From Sediminispirochaeta sp964394395 (lineage in GTDB: Bacteria > Spirochaetota > Spirochaetia > DSM-16054 > Sediminispirochaetaceae): a stretch of DNA of 64,000 nt. The DNA is taken from NCBI GenBank assembly GCA_964394395.1, contig CAYMWV010000001.1, positions 11,585 through 75,584 of the forward strand, read 5' to 3'. The translations under genes were made by a program, and so were the position numbers. Shown here piece after piece: positions 1 to 8,781 of the stretch. Each line of letters opens with the position of its first letter. The first letter of the stretch is position 1. The notes beneath the pieces are model-generated. The model searched no databases. It was not told where the DNA came from and saw only the letters and a list, made by a program, of their open reading frames with translations.

Positions 1-1
1 A

Positions 2-607
2 AACAAGCAGATTGAAATGCTCCTCCCCAATCTTAGTAGAACCTTCAACTATGAAACCATCGAGGTAACCAGTAACGGTAACTACGTTTTTACCGGAAGC
101 GGTCTTTCGGTGAACTTCCTGGGCGATGAAGTGTTCGCTGCCATCTATCCAGTGGATGGGAAAACACGAAGCCACCGCTTTATCTTTCTACCGGAAAAAG
201 CGATAGAGGATAGAATAGCCTCAGAGAAGGAGAGAAGGCAGGAGTTGATATCCACCTTTACCGAAGATGAAGGGGTATTCTCAAGCTCCGCATATGGTCT
301 TATCACCTTCACCGATTCCGGAACCTTCACCTGGAGCGGCAAGGAGCGTCTGATTCCGGATATCTTGCCCGCACATGCAGGTGATTCAGGCCGGTTCAGT
401 TTTGATTACTTTCTTGGGCCTGAGCTGACTGACAGTTACGATGGGGTCCTCCATATCCGCTTTTCCAGTGGAGTGGATCGTCTCTTTCTCTACCAGTTTC
501 AAGATGGAGTTCTTCGCCTGTGGGCCGGGGAAATGCGAAATGTTAAAAATAATATCGTGCCTCAGGAACCCTTCTCTTCCCTTCTCATGGTCTTTGTAAA
601 GGAATAA
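2..607 (+). CDS. Hypothetical protein, 5' end cut off by the window edge
   Basis: The reading frame is open from base 2, so the true start probably lies upstream; the first in-frame ATG is at 17. About 200 residues are visible. They are rich in beta-forming, aromatic residues (a YVFTGSG patch, a TFTWSG patch, a YDGVLHIRFSSG patch) with one charged helix-like stretch (EKERRQELIS). No catalytic motif is recognisable. The beta-rich C-terminus faintly resembles lipocalin-like treponemal surface proteins, but this is only an impression. The stop lies 7 nt before the ABC-F gene, so the two are probably cotranscribed. Confidence 0.6.
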   Translation, partial: NKQIEMLLPNLSRTFNYETIEVTSNGNYVFTGSGLSVNFLGDEVFAAIYPVDGKTRSHRFIFLPEKAIEDRIASEKERRQELISTFTEDEGVFSSSAYGLITFTDSGTFTWSGKERLIPDILPAHAGDSGRFSFDYFLGPELTDSYDGVLHIRFSSGVDRLFLYQFQDGVLRLWAGEMRNVKNNIVPQEPFSSLLMVFVKE

Positions 608-614
608 ACAGTTC

Positions 615-2588
615 ATGCTCTCACTGCAACTATCAGAGATATCCCTCTCCTTCGGGGAGAGGGATATCCTTAAAGAGATTACCTTTGCCCTCGATACGGA
701 GAGTCGTACCGCCCTTTCAGGGGTAAACGGTAGCGGTAAAACTACCCTGATGAAGATTATGCAGGGAAGTATCTCCCCCGATTCGGGAAGGCTTATTGCG
801 TCAAAGCATCTGCGCAGCGGCTACCTCCCCCAATCTGGTCTGGTCCACCGCTCAAAAAGCCTTTTGCAGGAAGCAGAAAGCGCCTTTGACCGCCATCTGG
901 TGCGGATCAAGGAGAAAGATCAGATTGAAGAGCAGCTTTCCCGGGTAAAAGAGAATGACCCCTCGCTCCCGGCTCTGATTCAAGAGCAGCACGAAATAAC
1001 AGAGGAACTCATAAGGGAAGATTACGACCGCCGATTTGAAGCAATTGAACAGGTACTACGGGGACTGGGCTTCTCCGGGGAGGAGTTTGACAAGCCCTGC
1101 GAGACCTTCTCCGGGGGATGGCAGATGCGTATAGCCCTGGCGAAGGTGCTGCTGCAGAAGCCCCATATCCTCCTGCTGGATGAGCCCACCAATTATCTCG
1201 ACCTGGAAGCCCGAAGCTGGCTGCAAAAGTTTCTCGCCTCCTATCCAGGAGGCATTCTGCTGGTCAGTCACGACCGCCACTTTCTCGACAGTACCGTCAA
1301 TGAAGTGGTAGAGCTCTTCAACGGAGAGCTGAAGCGATACAAGGGAAACTACACAAGCTATGAAGAGAGGAGGAAGGAAGAGCTGGCCTTTCTCACAGCG
1401 GCCTGGGAGAAACAGCAGGATGAGATCGCCAAATTGGAAGATTTCATCAGCCGATTCAGGTACAACGCCAGCAAGGCAAAGCTTGTTCAAAGCAGAATCA
1501 AGCAGCTGGATAAGATTGTTCCCATCGTTATTCCCGAGACCCTGAAAAAAATTCACTTTCACTTCCCCGCCCCGCCCCATTCGGGCAAGGATGTACTGCG
1601 TCTGGAGGCTATCGGCAAGCGGTACGGAGAGAAGATTGTTCTGAAGGATTTTGACTACCAGATAAGCCGGGGAGAAAAACTGGTCATCACCGGCCCAAAC
1701 GGGGCGGGAAAGACAAGCCTGCTGAAAATTGTTGCTGGAATAGACTCCTCATACAGCGGGAATATGGTGATCGGATCCGGGGTGAGTATCGGCTATTTCT
1801 CCCAGGACCGGGAGGAGTTTGCCGATGCAACCGGTACGGTGATTGAAGAAGCGGAGGCAGGTGCTCCCACTGGGATGATCCCTGAAATTCGTGCTCTTCT
1901 TGGCGCCTTTCTTTTCCGGGGTGATGATATTTACAAGCCGGTCCCGGTGCTCAGCGGAGGGGAGAAGAGCCGGCTCAGCCTGGTGAAGCTCATGCTGAGA
2001 CCCCACAACCTGCTGGTCCTGGATGAACCCACCAATCACCTTGATATTCACTCTAAAGATGTCCTTCTCGACGCATTGAAACAGTTTTCTGGAACCGTGA
2101 TCTTCGTCTCCCACGACCATTACTTCATCGAAGGCTTAGCGAGCCGGGTCCTCCGGCTTTCAGAGGGGAAAGCTCCCAGGGACTATCCGGGAGATTTCTC
2201 CTACTACCTCTGGAAAATTGACCAGGAAGAGGATGCCGAGCTGACCGCAGCTCCCTCTGCTCACTCCACAGGATTCTCCAGTGGCGGCAGCCCCTCTCCG
2301 GAAGATGGAGATGGTAAATTGAGCTGGGAGGAGGAGAAGCGGAAGAAAAACCTTTTCAAGGAGCTGCAGCGACAGGAAGAGAGAGTCCTGGCAAGGGTTG
2401 AAGAGAAGGAGGGGGAACTGGAACACCTTCACTCCCGGATGGCAGATCCAGAGGTCTACGGGGTTCCAGAAAGGGCCCGGGCCCTTCATGAAGATATCAG
2501 GAAAAGCGAATCGAAACTGGAAGATCTTACCAGGCAATGGGAAGAGCTCTCCCATCAGCTAAGCGATATGGGAGATATGGAGCTTTGA
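615..2588 (+). CDS. ABC-F family ATPase (Uup/YheS-like)
   Basis: A cytosolic soluble ABC protein of 657 residues with two ATPase domains and no membrane segment, the layout of ABC-F translation factors that act at the ribosomal E site. Walker A motifs are GVNGSGKT (about residues 36-43) and GPNGAGKT (about 360-367). Signature and Walker B runs are FSGGWQ...LLLDEPTNYLD and LSGGEK...LVLDEPTNHLD. The charged linker between the domains (about 245-310) matches the ABC-F extension. The C-terminus (about 585-655) is a strongly charged coiled coil like the Uup C-terminal domain. It is not possible to say from sequence which ABC-F subfamily it belongs to. It overlaps the next gene's start codon. Confidence 0.93.
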   Translation: MLSLQLSEISLSFGERDILKEITFALDTESRTALSGVNGSGKTTLMKIMQGSISPDSGRLIASKHLRSGYLPQSGLVHRSKSLLQEAESAFDRHLVRIKEKDQIEEQLSRVKENDPSLPALIQEQHEITEELIREDYDRRFEAIEQVLRGLGFSGEEFDKPCETFSGGWQMRIALAKVLLQKPHILLLDEPTNYLDLEARSWLQKFLASYPGGILLVSHDRHFLDSTVNEVVELFNGELKRYKGNYTSYEERRKEELAFLTAAWEKQQDEIAKLEDFISRFRYNASKAKLVQSRIKQLDKIVPIVIPETLKKIHFHFPAPPHSGKDVLRLEAIGKRYGEKIVLKDFDYQISRGEKLVITGPNGAGKTSLLKIVAGIDSSYSGNMVIGSGVSIGYFSQDREEFADATGTVIEEAEAGAPTGMIPEIRALLGAFLFRGDDIYKPVPVLSGGEKSRLSLVKLMLRPHNLLVLDEPTNHLDIHSKDVLLDALKQFSGTVIFVSHDHYFIEGLASRVLRLSEGKAPRDYPGDFSYYLWKIDQEEDAELTAAPSAHSTGFSSGGSPSPEDGDGKLSWEEEKRKKNLFKELQRQEERVLARVEEKEGELEHLHSRMADPEVYGVPERARALHEDIRKSESKLEDLTRQWEELSHQLSDMGDMEL

Positions 2589-2821
2589 AGTACAGTAAGC
2601 GCACGAAGCCCGAATTGATCAAGATTCTTCTCTTCGGAATCATTGCAGGAACCTTGAGCTGGGAGCTGACCATGCGTCTTTTAGCACTGGCCGGTGTCTC
2701 CATTGATCTTTCTCTTGGTCCTGTCGGATTTGATCTTCAAGTCATAGCCCTCTGGATCATGATAAACCCGGGAACCTTCCTGGGGATTATTGCCGCCCTT
2801 ATCCTGTTTCACCGCCTGTGA
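2585..2821 (+). CDS. Small membrane protein, DUF4321-like
   Basis: About 78 residues from a TTG start at 2585 that overlaps the ABC-F stop (TTGA) and has GGAGATATGGAG just upstream. A basic N-terminus (KYSKRTKPEL) is followed by a hydrophobic segment, a loop, and a second hydrophobic segment ending in the tail LILFHRL. This layout (RxKPEL start, two membrane segments, short Phe/Arg tail) resembles the DUF4321 family often found before maf in spirochaetes; the family call is from memory. An upstream ATG at 2537 also exists but lies deep in the ABC-F gene. No function is known. Confidence 0.65.
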   Translation: MKYSKRTKPELIKILLFGIIAGTLSWELTMRLLALAGVSIDLSLGPVGFDLQVIALWIMINPGTFLGIIAALILFHRL

Positions 2822-2964
2822 GATAACGTATGGAGATANNNNNNNNNNNNNNNNNNNNNNNNNNNNNNNNNNNNNNNNNNNNNNNNNNNNNNNNNNNNNN
2901 NNNNNNNNNNNNNNNNNNNNNNNNNNNNNNNNNNNNNNGAGATAACGTATGGAGATAGCGTATG
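2820..2964. repeat. 13-bp tandem repeat containing a 100-N assembly gap
   Basis: The unit GAGATAACGTATG occurs complete at 2820-2832 and begins again at 2833-2838, where the N run starts (2839-2938). On the far side it resumes at 2939-2951 with a variant unit GAGATAGCGTATG at 2952-2964. The true copy number is hidden by the gap. Each unit contains GGAG-like sequence and an ATG; the last ATG (2962) is the maf start codon. Confidence 0.85.
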
Positions 2965-3567
2965 CATGAGAATAGATCCCCATATCTGATACTGGCCAGT
3001 GGGTCGCCGAGAAGACGGCAACTCCTTGAGCAGCTGGGAATTCCCTTTCTGCAGAAGAGTGTCGACACTCCGGAAGAGAGCGATGATTCAGCTCCTGAAC
3101 TTCAGGTCGAACGTCTTGCCCGGGAGAAACTGGACGCCTGGCTTACCGCTTATCCCGAGGAAACCGGCGTTCCCATTCTGACAGCAGATACCACTGTCGA
3201 TCTTGATGGCCGGATGGTAGGAAAACCGGCGGATCGAGAGGAGGCAGAGGAGATGATTGCAAACCTGGCGGGAAGAAGCCACCGGGTAATTACCGCCCTG
3301 GCCCTCCACACTCCCTCGAATGGGACCTTGCTGGAACGAGAAATCACCGAAGTGGTGTTTGCTCCCCTGACTAAACGAGAGATTGAATGGTACCTGAACA
3401 GTGAGGAGTGGAAGGGGGTGGCCGGTGGATACCGGATACAGGAGCGGGGAGCATTCCTGGTAGAGGAAATTAAAGGCTGCTACTACAATGTGATGGGCTT
3501 GCCTTTACGGCTTCTTTATGGCATGCTCTCAGCAACAGTACCGGAGCTATTTTCATACCCGGACTGA
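2962..3567 (+). CDS. maf: Maf-like nucleoside triphosphate pyrophosphatase
   Basis: Maf/YhdE proteins hydrolyse non-canonical or modified nucleoside triphosphates to monophosphates in the cytosol. The 201-residue product has the family hallmark ASGSPRR at residues 12-18, the ADTTV block with the catalytic acidic residue, GKP, the SHRVITAL segment, and the GGYRIQERGA region near the C-terminus. The length is normal. The start ATG is the last ATG of the 13-bp repeat, with GGAG of the preceding unit as ribosome-binding site. It precedes rpsB by 77 nt. Confidence 0.93.
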   Translation: MHENRSPYLILASGSPRRRQLLEQLGIPFLQKSVDTPEESDDSAPELQVERLAREKLDAWLTAYPEETGVPILTADTTVDLDGRMVGKPADREEAEEMIANLAGRSHRVITALALHTPSNGTLLEREITEVVFAPLTKREIEWYLNSEEWKGVAGGYRIQERGAFLVEEIKGCYYNVMGLPLRLLYGMLSATVPELFSYPD

Positions 3568-3607
3568 TTTTCCGTGCCCTTTTGGGTAACGAGACACAAG
3601 AGAAGGC

Positions 3608-3644
3608 GCCGCACATGAGGGTGCGGCAGAGTAGGAGGAACACC
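3608..3644 (+). promoter_or_regulatory. Hairpin and ribosome-binding site in the rpsB leader
   Basis: GCCGCAC (3608-3614) pairs perfectly with GTGCGGC (3621-3627) around a 6-nt loop. It is followed at once by AGTAGGAGGAAC and the TTG start of rpsB at 3645. A stem this close to the ribosome-binding site could mediate S2 autoregulation, which is known in other bacteria through different structures. No T tract follows, so it is not a terminator. Confidence 0.5.
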
Positions 3645-4595
3645 TTGTCTGTAGTAAGCATGAAGAGTTTGCTTGAGTCGGGAGTCCATTTCGGGCATCA
3701 GACCAAGCGCTGGGATCCCCGGATGAAGAAGTACATCTTCGCAGAAAGAAACGGGATCCACATCATTGATCTCCAGAAGACCATCGTCAAAATTAGAGAA
3801 GCGTACGACATGGTTCGGGAGCAGGTAAAAAACGGTAAATCGATTCTCTTTGTTGGCACAAAGAAGCAGGCCCAGCAAGCAGTCGAACGGGAAGCGAAAC
3901 GGTGCGGCATGTTTCATGTGAGTAATCGCTGGCTTGGAGGGATGCTCACCAACTTCAGCACCATCAAGAAATCCATCCACCGCTTGAAAAAGATCGATAA
4001 GATGGAAGTTGATGGCACCTTTGAGAGCCTCACCAAGAAAGAGATTGCCAAACTAAACAAAGAACGGGGCCGGCTGGAGAAAAACCTGGGCGGTATCAAG
4101 GAGATGAAGGATCTTCCCGGAGCCATCTTCATCATCGATACCAGAAAAGAGTCAATTGCGGTAGCCGAAGCACGCAGAATGGGCATTCCCATCATTGCTG
4201 TTGTGGATACCAATTGTAACCCCGATGTGGTTGATTACCCCATTCCCGGTAACGATGACGCCATCCGGGCCATCACCCTTTTTGCTGAAATGGTGGCCAA
4301 TGCGGTCATCGATGCGGATAATGAGGTGGGGATCGAGATAATCGAAACCTATCAGGAAGATGAAGAAGAGAAGAACGATGCGGATTATCCTATATACAAC
4401 AAGGATGAAGAAGAAGAGGATACGGTTGAGTATGATCCGGAGAAGGGACTGAGCGAAGAAGAGGTCGCCGAAGTTACTGCAGATGTAGCTGAAGTTACTG
4501 CAGATGAGAAAGATAAGACAGATGAGAAGAAAGAAGCGGAAAAGGATTCCGATTATACAACCGAATTCAACGTAGAAGAAGAGGAAGAGGAGTAG
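3645..4595 (+). CDS. rpsB: 30S ribosomal protein S2 with acidic C-terminal extension
   Basis: S2 sits on the back of the 30S head-body junction. The protein begins LSVVSMKSLLESGVHFGHQT, the usual S2 start, from a TTG codon with a strong AGGAGG 8 nt upstream; an upstream ATG at 3582 would add residues that no S2 has. Conserved blocks include WDPRMKKYIF, FVGTKKQAQ, NRWLGGMLTNF and PGAIFIIDTRKE. The 316-residue product is longer than usual because of a tail of about 80 residues packed with Glu and Asp. The same kind of tail occurs on L9 in this window. tsf follows after 3 nt. Confidence 0.97.
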   Translation: MSVVSMKSLLESGVHFGHQTKRWDPRMKKYIFAERNGIHIIDLQKTIVKIREAYDMVREQVKNGKSILFVGTKKQAQQAVEREAKRCGMFHVSNRWLGGMLTNFSTIKKSIHRLKKIDKMEVDGTFESLTKKEIAKLNKERGRLEKNLGGIKEMKDLPGAIFIIDTRKESIAVAEARRMGIPIIAVVDTNCNPDVVDYPIPGNDDAIRAITLFAEMVANAVIDADNEVGIEIIETYQEDEEEKNDADYPIYNKDEEEEDTVEYDPEKGLSEEEVAEVTADVAEVTADEKDKTDEKKEAEKDSDYTTEFNVEEEEEE

Positions 4596-4598
4596 AAC

Positions 4599-5441
4599 GT
4601 GGACATAAAGGCATCGGATGTTAAAGCCCTCCGGGAGAAGACTGGAGCAGGTATGATGGATTGTAAAAAGGCTCTCACGGAAGCGGGGGGAGACTTTGGG
4701 AAGGCGGAAAAGCATCTGAAAGAGCTTGGCCTTGCAGCTGCAGCAAAGCGGAGTGGCAGGGCAACTAACGAAGGACGGGTTTTTACCAAGGTAAGTGACC
4801 AGCGAGCGGCAATCCTTGAGCTGGCATGCGAAACCGACTTTGTAGCAAGGAATAAAGATTTTATCGCTCTTGGTGAAGAACTGCTCAACACTATCGTGGA
4901 GAAGGGCTACAAAGAGAGTAACGAAGAGCTTGAACAGCGGGTGAAAGATACCATCAGTACAATCAAGGAAAATATGGAAATCAAGCGTCTTTCCACTCTC
5001 GAGCTTGATGATACCGAGATGGCAGTTGACTACATCCACGGTAACGGCTCCATCGGCGTTCTTGTAAAACTGAAAGGCGACTCCAGGACTATTCTGGAGA
5101 AGGCCGAAGTGAAGGAGTTTGCATTCGACACAGCCCTTCATATCGCAGCCTTCAACCCCCTCTACCTGAACCGAGATAAGGTTGATGATAGCTACAAGAA
5201 GGAACAGGAAGAGATCTTTCAGAAACAGGCCGAGAACCTGGGAAAACCGGAAAAAGTTATTGCCGGAATTGTACAGGGGAAGCTGAACAAACACTTCGGA
5301 GAGATATGTCTGCTGGACCAGGGTTTTGTGAAGGATGAGAAGCAGAGTGTAGCCAAGGTGATGAAATCCATCGCCAAAGCTGCTGATGGAACACTTGAAA
5401 TTGTCGATTTTCGATATTTCAAGGTAGGCGAAGAGAACTGA
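4599..5441 (+). CDS. tsf: Elongation factor Ts
   Basis: EF-Ts exchanges GDP for GTP on EF-Tu. It starts at GTG 4599, three bases after the rpsB stop. The N-terminal UBA-like domain and signature are clear: VKALREKTGAGMMDCKKAL, then EAGGDFGKAEKHLKELG. The EF-Tu contact TDFVARN follows at about residue 80. The C-terminus carries the VAKVMKS...GTLEIVDFRYFKVGE module. At 280 residues it is normal length. The gene is followed directly by a terminator hairpin. Confidence 0.97.
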   Translation: MDIKASDVKALREKTGAGMMDCKKALTEAGGDFGKAEKHLKELGLAAAAKRSGRATNEGRVFTKVSDQRAAILELACETDFVARNKDFIALGEELLNTIVEKGYKESNEELEQRVKDTISTIKENMEIKRLSTLELDDTEMAVDYIHGNGSIGVLVKLKGDSRTILEKAEVKEFAFDTALHIAAFNPLYLNRDKVDDSYKKEQEEIFQKQAENLGKPEKVIAGIVQGKLNKHFGEICLLDQGFVKDEKQSVAKVMKSIAKAADGTLEIVDFRYFKVGEEN

Positions 5442-5448
5442 TCAATCC

Positions 5449-5481
5449 AGCCCCGCTCCCACACAGGGGCGGGGCTTTTTA
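5449..5481 (+). terminator. Rho-independent terminator or attenuator between tsf and frr
   Basis: AGCCCCGCTCCC, loop ACACA, GGGGCGGGGCT, then TTTTT. It starts 8 nt after the tsf stop and frr starts 14 nt after its end, so it probably lowers rather than blocks expression of the downstream genes. Confidence 0.88.
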
Positions 5482-5494
5482 TTGGAGGAACGGT

Positions 5495-6049
5495 ATGGAT
5501 ACTGTTTTAAAAGATGCAGAAACCAGAATGAAAAAGAGCATTGCCGCTCTTGAGGATGAGTTTAACACCCTTCGAACCGGCAGGGCTTCAGCAGCACTCT
5601 TTGACAAGGTGAAGGTCGATTACTATGGCCAGCCCACTCCACTTAACCAGGCGGCAACAATTTCGGTTCCTGAAGCAAGACTGGTGGTTATCCAGCCCTG
5701 GGACAAGGCTCTTCTCGGGGAAATTGAAAGGGCCATCCAGAAATCGGAACTTTCGGTCAACCCCAATAATGATGGAAAGGTGATACGGATTAACATCCCC
5801 CCCCTTACCGAAGATCGAAGAAAAGAGCTGGTGAAGGTGGCAAAAAACTATGCAGAACAGTGCAAAGTTGCCATTAGAAATATCCGTCGGGATGCCAACG
5901 AGGAACTGAAGAAACTGCAGAAAGGCGGTGATATCAGTGAAGATGATGAAAAAAGAGGCACCGACGAGGTTCAGAAATTAACCGACAAGTATGTTGATGA
6001 GGCAGGGAAGCTACAGGATCTGAAAGAACAGGAGATCATGGAGGTATAG
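5495..6049 (+). CDS. frr: Ribosome recycling factor
   Basis: RRF splits post-termination ribosomes together with EF-G. The 184-residue length is standard. Family landmarks visible are LRTGRAS in the first helix, DYYGQPTPLNQ, ISVPEARLVVIQPWD, and the LTEDRRKELVK...RNIRRDANEELKK helix. The ATG has GGAGG 9 nt upstream. Its stop overlaps the GTG start of uppS by one base. Confidence 0.97.
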   Translation: MDTVLKDAETRMKKSIAALEDEFNTLRTGRASAALFDKVKVDYYGQPTPLNQAATISVPEARLVVIQPWDKALLGEIERAIQKSELSVNPNNDGKVIRINIPPLTEDRRKELVKVAKNYAEQCKVAIRNIRRDANEELKKLQKGGDISEDDEKRGTDEVQKLTDKYVDEAGKLQDLKEQEIMEV

Positions 6050-6765
6050 TGGAAAACCTTCGCCCCCTTCCCTCTCATGTAGCGATTATTATGGATGGCA
6101 ACGGCCGCTGGGCGGAGCTTCAGGGAAAGCCCCGCTCTTTCGGTCACAAAAAGGGTATTGATACCGCAAAGACGATCATTTCCGCTGCAATAGAAAAGGG
6201 GATTCAGTGGCTCACCCTCTACGTTTTTTCCACTGAGAACTGGAAACGGCCGGAGAAAGAGGTGAAATTCCTGATGGAGCTTCTCAAACAGTATATGAAA
6301 ATTGAAGCTCCCTTCTATCATAAGAACAAGATACGCCTTCACCACCTGGGAGACCCTGAAGCCCTTCCTGAAGAGGTAAAAAAGGAGATTGTTAAAGCGG
6401 GTGAGGCAACAAAGAACTACGACATCCTCCATCTGAATCTGGCAATTAACTACGGCGGCAGGGATGAGATAGTGCGGAGTTTCCACCGCTGGCTCACATC
6501 GCCTCAACGAAGTGATGAGGAGCTGCAGAGAGGACCGGCCATTGAGGAGATCAGCGCCTGTATGGATGTCCCTGAAGCTCCTGCTCCCGATCTTATTATT
6601 CGAACCGCCGGGGAAAGAAGGATGAGTAACTTCCTGCTCTGGGAAAGCGCCTATTCTGAGTACTATTTCAGTAAAACCTTGTGGCCGGATTTTGCTCCTG
6701 CCGAATTTATTAATGCCCTCGAAGATTACAGAAACAGAAAACGAACCTACGGCGGTACTCAATGA
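6049..6765 (+). CDS. uppS: Undecaprenyl diphosphate synthase
   Basis: A cytosolic cis-prenyltransferase that extends farnesyl diphosphate with isopentenyl units to make the C55 lipid carrier of cell-wall synthesis. It shows HVAIIMDGNGRWA with the catalytic Asp, GHKKG, the FSTENWKRP segment, NLAINYGGRDEIV, and a C-terminal LIIRTAGERRMSNFLLW block. The usual GGE is AGE here. GTG start overlapping the frr stop; its own stop overlaps cdsA by 4 nt (ATGA). Confidence 0.95.
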   Translation: MENLRPLPSHVAIIMDGNGRWAELQGKPRSFGHKKGIDTAKTIISAAIEKGIQWLTLYVFSTENWKRPEKEVKFLMELLKQYMKIEAPFYHKNKIRLHHLGDPEALPEEVKKEIVKAGEATKNYDILHLNLAINYGGRDEIVRSFHRWLTSPQRSDEELQRGPAIEEISACMDVPEAPAPDLIIRTAGERRMSNFLLWESAYSEYYFSKTLWPDFAPAEFINALEDYRNRKRTYGGTQ

Positions 6766-7604
6766 TCAATATTCTCAGGCGAACCATGCTCTTTTTCATT
6801 GGTATACCCGCCCTTATTGCAGCTATCCTCCTTTTCCCCGAATACAATTCTCCAATATGGATCGCCTGCATCCTGCTGCTCTCTGCAATTGGTACGGTAG
6901 AGTCAGCAAAACTCTTTATCCCCCCGGGGAAGGTAAAACGACAATGGCTCTTCTTTCTTGCAGGACTTATTCTGCCCGGGGCTGAAGCAGCTCATCTTTT
7001 TCAGATAACCGGAGATATCCTGCTTCCTCTCTTTCTCTCCCTTATCAGCCTCTCCCTGCTCCCTGCAGCTTTCAATACCCGGAAAGATGGTGTTTTAGCA
7101 CAAACAAAGAGGCAGCTGTCAGTTCTGCACCTAATTATCTACCCCGGTCTCTTCATGGCTTTTATGCTGCGAATCATGTCTCTGGAGATGGCACAGCTAA
7201 AGATGCTTCTTTTTTTGACCATAATCTTCAGTAACGACACCTTCGCCTACATCTTCGGTTCTCTTCTGGGAAAACATTTTCACCACCCCTTCTCAGCAAG
7301 TCCCAACAAATCGACCATCGGTTTTTTGGGTGGCTTTCTTGGGGCTCTCTTCGCCGGCATCATCTTTACTCTGGCACTGCCAAAAGTTCTACCCGGAGTA
7401 GATCTTCTTCCCAAGATAGTTCTTATCCTGCTCATTGCTCTTTTCGCCAATATTGGCGACCTTGTTGAATCAGCTCTGAAACGAAGCGCTGGGGTAAAGG
7501 ATTCAGGCACTATCATGCCTGGTAGAGGCGGTGTGCTCGATTCTACCGATTCGGTTTTCTTCAGCGCCCCCCTTTACTATTATCTGCTTCTACTTTTTTT
7601 CTGA
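6762..7604 (+). CDS. cdsA: Phosphatidate cytidylyltransferase
   Basis: An integral membrane enzyme making CDP-diacylglycerol from phosphatidate and CTP, the branch point of phospholipid synthesis. The 280 residues contain about eight hydrophobic segments. The CTP/metal-binding C-terminal signature is clear: ESALKRSAGVKDSGTIMPGRGG followed by LDSTDSV, where most homologues read PGHGG and LDRxD. DTFAYIFG lies before it. The start overlaps uppS in an ATGA. Classic uppS-cdsA-dxr-rseP order. Confidence 0.94.
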   Translation: MINILRRTMLFFIGIPALIAAILLFPEYNSPIWIACILLLSAIGTVESAKLFIPPGKVKRQWLFFLAGLILPGAEAAHLFQITGDILLPLFLSLISLSLLPAAFNTRKDGVLAQTKRQLSVLHLIIYPGLFMAFMLRIMSLEMAQLKMLLFLTIIFSNDTFAYIFGSLLGKHFHHPFSASPNKSTIGFLGGFLGALFAGIIFTLALPKVLPGVDLLPKIVLILLIALFANIGDLVESALKRSAGVKDSGTIMPGRGGVLDSTDSVFFSAPLYYYLLLLFF

Positions 7605-7617
7605 TTGAGGTTTTTCC

Positions 7618-8781
7618 ATGACAAAGAAACGAGTAATCATCCTAGGAGGCAGCGGTTCTATAGGCAATGGCGCTCTTGATATTGTGCGCAGCTTACCTGA
7701 AAGCTTTACACTGGCAGCTGTTTCTGCACATACCGCAAAAGAAAAGCTATTTTCCATCATCGAAGAGTTTAAGCCTGAAGCGGCGGCCCTTTCAGGTCTT
7801 ACAGAACCAGCAGATGATGCGTCCCTTCCGGATAGCACAACCCTTTTTATGGGCCCCGGGTCTGTGACGGAGCTGATCAGGGAGGTTGATGCGGACATTG
7901 TAGTAAATGGTATCTCCGGTGCCGCAGGTTTACTTCCCTCCTGGTGCAGCATCATAAGCGGTAAAGATCTCGCCCTGGCCAATAAGGAAACCATTGTAAC
8001 TGCAGGGCCTATTATGTTCCAGGAAGCAAAAAAGCGAAAGAGAGCCATCTTGCCGGTTGATTCGGAACACTCTGCCCTCTTCCATCTCCTGGAAAAGCGC
8101 TCAATTGATGAGGTTGAGGAGCTGATCCTTACCGCCAGCGGTGGTCCTTTTTGGAAGAGAGAGCCCCGGGAACTTGCAGAGATCAGCTGGCAGGAGGCGG
8201 TGGCCCATCCCACCTGGGAAATGGGGAAAAAAATCAGCATAGACTCTGCAAGCATGGCAAACAAGGGGCTGGAAGTGATAGAAGCGGTAAGACTCTTTTC
8301 TATGCCTCCGGATAAGGTCAAGGTACTTATTCACCCCCAGAGTATCGTCCACTCTCTCATACGAACCGTTGACGGATCACTCTACGCCCAGATGAGCAAG
8401 CCAGACATGCGGGTTCCGATCCAGAATGCCCTCACCTGGCCCCGGATGCAACCTTGTGAATTTGGCCGTCTTGATCTTGCGGACCACCATCTTGACTTTT
8501 ATCGTCCCCGGGATGGGCAGTTTCCCCTTCTCGATCTCGCTTTCGAGGTTGCAGCAGCTTCTGCCTCCTATCCCATCGCCTATAATGCGGCGGATGAAAT
8601 GGCGGTGGATGCATTCATTCATGGTACAATAGGCTATCTTCAGATTCCAGAAATTGTTCAGGAGTGTCTACAGGAAAACTGGACCTCGGAACCCGATACC
8701 ATTGAAGAGGTGATAGATAGTGACCGCAAGGCGAGAGAGCTGTGCAGCTCTCTGATCATGAACAGGAGTGATAGATCATGA
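7618..8781 (+). CDS. dxr: 1-deoxy-D-xylulose 5-phosphate reductoisomerase
   Basis: It converts DXP to MEP with NADPH, the committed step of the non-mevalonate isoprenoid pathway; dxs for the first step is at 20.2-22.2 kb. The NADPH fold begins at residue 8 with GGSGSIG. Other landmarks are NGISGAAG, LANKETIV, the metal and substrate segment PVDSEHSAL, LTASGGPF, HPTWEMGKKISIDSASMANKG, and IHPQSIVHS. At 387 residues it is normal. The stop overlaps the rseP start (ATGA). Confidence 0.96.
   Translation: MTKKRVIILGGSGSIGNGALDIVRSLPESFTLAAVSAHTAKEKLFSIIEEFKPEAAALSGLTEPADDASLPDSTTLFMGPGSVTELIREVDADIVVNGISGAAGLLPSWCSIISGKDLALANKETIVTAGPIMFQEAKKRKRAILPVDSEHSALFHLLEKRSIDEVEELILTASGGPFWKREPRELAEISWQEAVAHPTWEMGKKISIDSASMANKGLEVIEAVRLFSMPPDKVKVLIHPQSIVHSLIRTVDGSLYAQMSKPDMRVPIQNALTWPRMQPCEFGRLDLADHHLDFYRPRDGQFPLLDLAFEVAAASASYPIAYNAADEMAVDAFIHGTIGYLQIPEIVQECLQENWTSEPDTIEEVIDSDRKARELCSSLIMNRSDRS

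Noticed and set aside
2839..2938. N run as a possible masked mobile element
   Set aside because: Exactly 100 N between identical 13-bp repeats is the standard placeholder for an assembly gap, and no transposase or att-like sequence flanks it.
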